A DNA stretch of 9,937 nucleotides from assembly GCA_947175805.1 (NCBI GenBank), contig CAMWOF010000067.1, forward strand, positions 1-9,937, written 5' to 3'. Source of the DNA: an uncultured Clostridiaceae bacterium. GTDB lineage: Bacteria; Bacillota; Clostridia; Lachnospirales; Lachnospiraceae. Below are positions 6,642-9,937 of this stretch, piece after piece (the stretch's first letter is position 1; every line of letters starts with the position of its first letter). A model generated the notes under the pieces. That model made no database searches. It had not been told where the DNA came from and worked only from the letters and a program-made list of their open reading frames with translations. The translations under genes were made by a program, and so were the position numbers.

Positions 6642-7310
6642 TTATTCGGAATCACGTAGTTTAAATCCGATTCCCCAGACGGCTTCGATATAGTCTTTGC
6701 CATTGGCTTCCCGGAGCTTCTTCCGCAAATTGCTTATATGCATCTTAAGGGAGCTTTCCGTACAATCCGGTGTGTCCTCGCTAATACGGTCCAATAGCAG
6801 GGATTTTGTAATTACTTGTGCAGGATTTTGCATAAGCAGTTTCAAAATGGCATACTCCGTTCTTGTGAGCTTTATCTCAGCTGCATCTATGACTGCGACA
6901 TGGCTGTCTGTGTGCAGCGTAATATCGTCAAATGTGAGGATGGCGGCGTCAGGTGCATTTGCAGTATTGCGAAGCTGCACTGTAATTCTGGCGAGCAGCT
7001 CTTTGGTGTTAAATGGTTTCGTTACATAATCCACCGCACCACCAAGCAGCAAATCCACTTTATTATCGATGTCAACCTTTGCACTTACTATAATGACGGG
7101 TATCCCCTTTATTTTTGGGAGAATATCTTCTCCATTAAGTCCCGGCAGCATCAAATCAAGAAGCACCAGATCCGGTCTTGCTCCAGAGAGGACAAATAAA
7201 GCTTCTGTGCCGGAATATGCCCGGGAAACGTGATAGCCCTCCCTTGTAAGTACTTCTTCAAGCATATTTCCTACATGTAAATCGTCGTCAATAATCAGTA
7301 TATTTTTCAA
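6642..7310 (-). CDS. OmpR/PhoB-family response regulator
   Basis: This 222-residue cytoplasmic transcription factor is expected to receive phosphate from the histidine kinase at 3856-4761. The receiver domain (1-115) shows the acidic pocket at D8-D9, the phosphoacceptor D52 in LVLLDLMLPG, the switch residue S76 in IIVSAK and K98 in VTKPF. The C-terminal winged helix (about 126-220) ends with the usual recognition helix and wing, SSLKMHISNLRKKL...IEAVWGIGFKL. The start is a TTG (7310-7308): it places Lys-Asn-Ile-Leu-Ile-Ile-Asp-Asp at the normal family position and has GAGGTG (7323-7318) 7 bases upstream, while no in-frame ATG fits. The stop touches the first of four repeats that probably form its own binding site at the ABC promoter. 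The likely job is switching on the peptide transporter, and perhaps itself by readthrough, since I see no terminator in between. Confidence 0.94.
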   Translation of the reverse strand: MKNILIIDDDLHVGNMLEEVLTREGYHVSRAYSGTEALFVLSGARPDLVLLDLMLPGLNGEDILPKIKGIPVIIVSAKVDIDNKVDLLLGGAVDYVTKPFNTKELLARITVQLRNTANAPDAAILTFDDITLHTDSHVAVIDAAEIKLTRTEYAILKLLMQNPAQVITKSLLLDRISEDTPDCTESSLKMHISNLRKKLREANGKDYIEAVWGIGFKLRDSE

Positions 7311-7373
7311 ATATATTCACCTCTGTCTTACATTCACCTGCAATAGTCCGCCTGCACCGGAGTCGGCATAGTT

Positions 7374-7422
7374 TTTCCACAGTATACTGTTTTTATTATA
7401 TCCAGTCAATATGATGTGGAAA
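7374..7422. promoter_or_regulatory. Inverted repeats around the response regulator promoter
   Basis: The octamer tttccaca (7374-7381) is matched by its exact complement tgtggaaa (7415-7422), so the pair brackets the whole -10/-35 region. Inside lies the 12-bp palindrome 7379-7390 over the -10 box. A repressor or looped dimer could use these sites, but the protein is unknown. Confidence 0.4.
7381..7409 (-). promoter_or_regulatory. Promoter of the response regulator gene
   Basis: On the minus strand TTGACT (7409-7404) and TATACT (7386-7381) are separated by 17 bp, each 5 of 6 to the sigma-A consensus. Transcription would start near 7374, giving a leader of about 64 bases before the TTG start. 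The -10 box lies inside a perfect 12-bp palindrome, acagtatactgt (7379-7390). Confidence 0.75.
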
Positions 7423-7468
7423 CACAGTGTGCATCTCCTGCAGGATTACGCATTGTGCTGCGGATGCA

Positions 7469-7498
7469 TTGACAAAATAAGCGTTATTTTGATATTAT
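7469..7498 (+). promoter_or_regulatory. Promoter of the 7TM-PAS-GGDEF-EAL gene with a palindrome in the spacer
   Basis: A perfect -35 TTGACA (7469-7474) and -10 TATTAT (7493-7498) are 18 bp apart, and the -10 has the TGn extension. The dyad aaaataa-gcg-ttatttt (7474-7490) fills the spacer, where a bound protein would block RNA polymerase. The ATG follows about 40 bases after the -10 box. Confidence 0.75.
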
Positions 7499-7537
7499 GA
7501 GATTACTGAAAAAAGGGTTATATACGGGGGATAAACC

Positions 7538-9823
7538 ATGAGAAATATATACACGACATTACTGTTAATATTTGCATTTGCTATTTTTGTTTGCAGTAAT
7601 GTAATTGGCAGGCGGGATAAGAGACCGCTGACGAAGGCAATACGTTACATAATGATTGCAGCACCGTGTACGATGGCACTTTATGCACTGGCACTGATTG
7701 TGCCAACTCAGTTTTCGGCGGCACTGATGTATGCGGTGTACTATACAGTGTCAGATGTGTTACTGATTTGTATGCTGTTTTATGCATTGAAGTACACCAA
7801 TATTTATGAGATGCGGGCTGTGCAGAAGGTATGCCTCTATTCGGTGGTTGCCGTAGATGGTTTGCTGATGCTGCTGAATGTCCTTACTGATAAGGTATTC
7901 ATTTTTCATTGTGGACTGATGGAGGAGGCAGGCGCTTCCTTTTATGGCATTGTGGAGCGTGGCAGCCTGTATAATTTTCACAGGTTTATTATATATGGGA
8001 TGGTGGTGCTGATTGTGCTGCCGTTGGTAGTAAAGATAGTAAAATCACCGGCGATGTACCGCAAAAAGTTCTGGCTTACTTTAATCAGCCTTATGATTAT
8101 TATAGTTGCCAATGTAGTTTATCTTGTAATGAGTCTGGAGATAGACTTTTCGGTGCTTACCTATGGTATCATGGCGCTGGCAATTTATTACTTTAATGTG
8201 ATATATGTCCCACAGGGACTGGTGGAGAATCTTTTGTCCTCCAGTATAAAAAATATGGATGACAGTGTGGTTTGCTTTGACATTGAGGGACACTGTATCT
8301 ATGCGAATTCTGTGGCATACGGTTTTTTTAAGGCAGAAAATACAAAACCCTTCGAGGATTATTACAGGGAGTGGATGAACGGCAGAAAGCTTTCAGAGGT
8401 GGAGGATGCGGACTGGAAGGAGACCAGAGAGGTAAATTCCGCAAAGAGATATTATGATGTGAGTTTTAAGAGGCTGTGTGACAGTAGTGATAATTATGTT
8501 GGCTGCTTTTTTAAGATGCACGATGAGACAGTTGAAGTGGAGAAGCTGGTAATGGAACGTTTTCACGCCACGCATGACCGTCTCACGGGGCTATACAATA
8601 AGGAGCATTTTTATGACGTTGTGACGGAAGTGGTGCGGAAAGCAGAGCCGGACACTTATTGCATGGTCTGTTCTGACATTAAGAACTTTAAGCTTGTGAA
8701 TGATATTTTTGGAATCAATGTGGGTGACGAGGTGTTGTTAAACATTGCTGATTCACTTAAGCGGCTGGCAAAACCCGGTTCTGTCTACGGTAGGCTTTCA
8801 GGAGACAGATTTGCCATATGCATGCCCAAAGAACGATTTGATCCTGATGTTTTTTCCAATGAGATCAGGCACGTAGGGGAGAAGAGCGGCACAGCAACTT
8901 ACCGTATCTGTGTGCATGTGGGTGTCTATGATATTGTTGACAGGGACATAGCAGTTTCTGTTATGTGCGACAGAGCTTATATGGCGATAAAGACCATTAA
9001 AGCCAGTCTTGTAGATGTGATAGCACATTATGACGAGGGAATCCGTGAGAGCAGCGTGAGCGAGCAGAAGGTAACAGAAGAGTTTAGTACCGCTCTCGGA
9101 GAGGGACAGTTATGTTTTTATATTCAGCCACAGGTTTCCGTTTTGGGGAAGGTTCTGGGTGGAGAGGCACTGGTGCGTTGGATTCATCCGGAACGTGGCA
9201 TGGTTTCGCCTATTGAATTTATCGGAATTCTGGAAAATACGGGGCTTATCTGTAAGTTGGATATGTACATATGGGAACTTGCCTGCAAGAAGCTGCGTGA
9301 ATGGAAGGACAGAGGGCTGACAGATTACCATATCTCCGTGAACATATCTCCAAAGGACTTTTACTTTGTGGATATTTATAAGGTGTTTATCGGGCTTGTG
9401 GAGAAATATGAAATCAGGCCGCGTAATCTTCGGCTTGAAATTACGGAAAGTGCCATCATGAGTGATTTTGACAAGCAGCTTGTGTTGATTCAACGGCTGC
9501 AGGAGTATGGCTTTATGGTGGAGATGGATGATTTCGGAAGCGGTTATTCTTCTCTTAACATGCTCAAGGATATGCCGGTGAACACGCTCAAGGTGGATAT
9601 GGGCTTTCTGAGGCAGACGAATCACCAGGAGCGCAGCAGGACGATTCTCAAGATGATTATCTCTCTGTCAAAGCAGCTTGGCATGGAGGTAATTACGGAG
9701 GGCGTGGAGACCAAGGAACAGGTAGATTTCCTGACAGAAATAGGCTGCGATATCTTCCAGGGTTATTATTTTGCGAAGCCTATGCCGGTCAACGAATTTG
9801 AGCAGAAATATTTTAATAAATAA
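7538..9823 (+). CDS. 7TM-PAS-GGDEF-EAL protein, predicted c-di-GMP phosphodiesterase
   Basis: This 761-residue membrane protein probably lowers cyclic-di-GMP in response to an unknown signal. Residues 1-222 hold about seven hydrophobic helices (near 5-20, 35-53, 62-84, 98-118, 151-170, 177-199, 203-222), resembling the 7TM sensor region of some histidine kinases. A PAS-like domain follows (about 233-335, VVCFDIEGHCIYANS). The GGDEF domain (about 340-500) keeps DIKNFKLVND (380-389), but its signature is SGDRF (421-425) and no RxxD inhibitory site is seen, so cyclase activity is unlikely. The EAL domain (about 512-758) looks complete: E543-A-L, N602, E634 with E637 (LEITES), D664-D665 (MDDFGSGYSSL), K685, E721 (EGVE) and Q741. 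The degenerate GGDEF may bind GTP and tune the EAL domain, as in Caulobacter PdeA (CC3396). GGGGG (7526-7530) lies 7 bases before the ATG. The gene has its own promoter and is divergent from the two-component operon. Confidence 0.93.
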   Translation: MRNIYTTLLLIFAFAIFVCSNVIGRRDKRPLTKAIRYIMIAAPCTMALYALALIVPTQFSAALMYAVYYTVSDVLLICMLFYALKYTNIYEMRAVQKVCLYSVVAVDGLLMLLNVLTDKVFIFHCGLMEEAGASFYGIVERGSLYNFHRFIIYGMVVLIVLPLVVKIVKSPAMYRKKFWLTLISLMIIIVANVVYLVMSLEIDFSVLTYGIMALAIYYFNVIYVPQGLVENLLSSSIKNMDDSVVCFDIEGHCIYANSVAYGFFKAENTKPFEDYYREWMNGRKLSEVEDADWKETREVNSAKRYYDVSFKRLCDSSDNYVGCFFKMHDETVEVEKLVMERFHATHDRLTGLYNKEHFYDVVTEVVRKAEPDTYCMVCSDIKNFKLVNDIFGINVGDEVLLNIADSLKRLAKPGSVYGRLSGDRFAICMPKERFDPDVFSNEIRHVGEKSGTATYRICVHVGVYDIVDRDIAVSVMCDRAYMAIKTIKASLVDVIAHYDEGIRESSVSEQKVTEEFSTALGEGQLCFYIQPQVSVLGKVLGGEALVRWIHPERGMVSPIEFIGILENTGLICKLDMYIWELACKKLREWKDRGLTDYHISVNISPKDFYFVDIYKVFIGLVEKYEIRPRNLRLEITESAIMSDFDKQLVLIQRLQEYGFMVEMDDFGSGYSSLNMLKDMPVNTLKVDMGFLRQTNHQERSRTILKMIISLSKQLGMEVITEGVETKEQVDFLTEIGCDIFQGYYFAKPMPVNEFEQKYFNK

Positions 9824-9843
9824 AAAAATAAGATGTTTGTGGT

Positions 9844-9877
9844 ATATACGGGGCGTATGGAAATACGCCCCGTATAT
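9844..9877. terminator. Strong hairpin after the EAL gene, probable terminator
   Basis: A perfect 15-bp stem (9844-9858 with 9863-9877, core tacggggcgta) is closed by the tetraloop GGAA. It begins 20 bases after the stop codon. No U-run follows on the + strand (next bases gtattgtagag), so as an intrinsic terminator it is atypical. On the minus strand a T-rich tract (complement of taaaaaaata, 9821-9830) follows some 14 bases later. Confidence 0.55.
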
Positions 9878-9937
9878 GTATTGTAGAGAAAAAATTCATC
9901 CTTAACTATCATCAATAATAAGAACATAATCTAAAGT

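Noticed and set aside
9110..9625. Open frame of 171 codons on the minus strand opposite the EAL domain
   Set aside because: The plus-strand EAL domain is complete and conserved; the antisense product is His/Lys-rich with no domain and no ribosome binding site.
9902..9937. Possible C-terminal end of a minus-strand gene (…DYVLIIDDS, stop at 9904-9902)
   Set aside because: Eleven open codons at a window edge occur by chance, and nothing in them identifies a family; it is mentioned only with the adjacent hairpin.
1..9937. CRISPR array, tRNA, rRNA or known riboswitch
   Set aside because: I saw no regularly spaced direct repeats with spacers, no cloverleaf-like segment and no rRNA-like or conserved riboswitch core on either strand; the only tandem array is the short GTAAAG operator.

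Overview
The window looks like the chromosome of a low-to-mid GC Gram-positive anaerobe, most likely a gut Clostridia/Lachnospiraceae-type bacterium. This is a judgement from protein style, not from a search. The supporting signs are AGGAGG ribosome binding sites, a ferredoxin-tailed aldo/keto reductase, a DUF3737 protein, a lantibiotic-type ABC transporter with its own two-component system, and a 7TM-PAS-GGDEF-EAL protein. TGA is a normal stop here, since the MATE gene and the MerR fragment both end in it.

Left part, + strand (1-2674): the C-terminal end of a MerR-type regulator overlaps by 4 bases an aldo/keto reductase with two 4Fe-4S clusters, and a MATE-family exporter follows after 7 bases. 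This reads as one operon, probably for handling a reactive or toxic small molecule. A gene-free stretch (2675-2961) then holds a long imperfect palindrome of about 214 bp, bounded by a 9-bp direct repeat. It looks like a miniature inverted-repeat (MITE-like) insertion and ends only 30 bp before the start of a DUF3737 beta-helix gene (2962-3831).

Middle part, - strand (7310 down to 3856): the order of transcription is OmpR-type response regulator (TTG start), ABC ATPase, ABC-2 permease, one-TM histidine kinase. This is the layout of a peptide-antibiotic sensing and resistance module of the LanFEG/BcrAB type. Four direct GTAAAG repeats at 11-12 bp spacing sit just upstream of a plausible promoter for the ATPase gene and are the likely response-regulator binding site. 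The ATPase reading frame is cut by an in-frame TGA directly after the ABC signature motif, so the transporter may be inactive in this strain, or the base may be a sequencing error.

Right part, + strand (7538-9823): diverging from the response regulator is a 761-residue 7TM-PAS-GGDEF-EAL protein. Its GGDEF motif is degenerate (SGDRF) and its EAL site is complete, so it is predicted to be a membrane c-di-GMP phosphodiesterase. The 227-bp divergent intergenic region holds a good promoter in each direction and several dyads, one of them exactly inside the -35/-10 spacer of the phosphodiesterase promoter. A perfect 15-bp hairpin follows this gene, and the last 60 bases show no supportable gene.

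No wholly new system is evident. The best leads are the palindromic element next to the DUF3737 gene, the interrupted ATPase with its intact repeat-operator, and the operator-like palindrome controlling the c-di-GMP gene.
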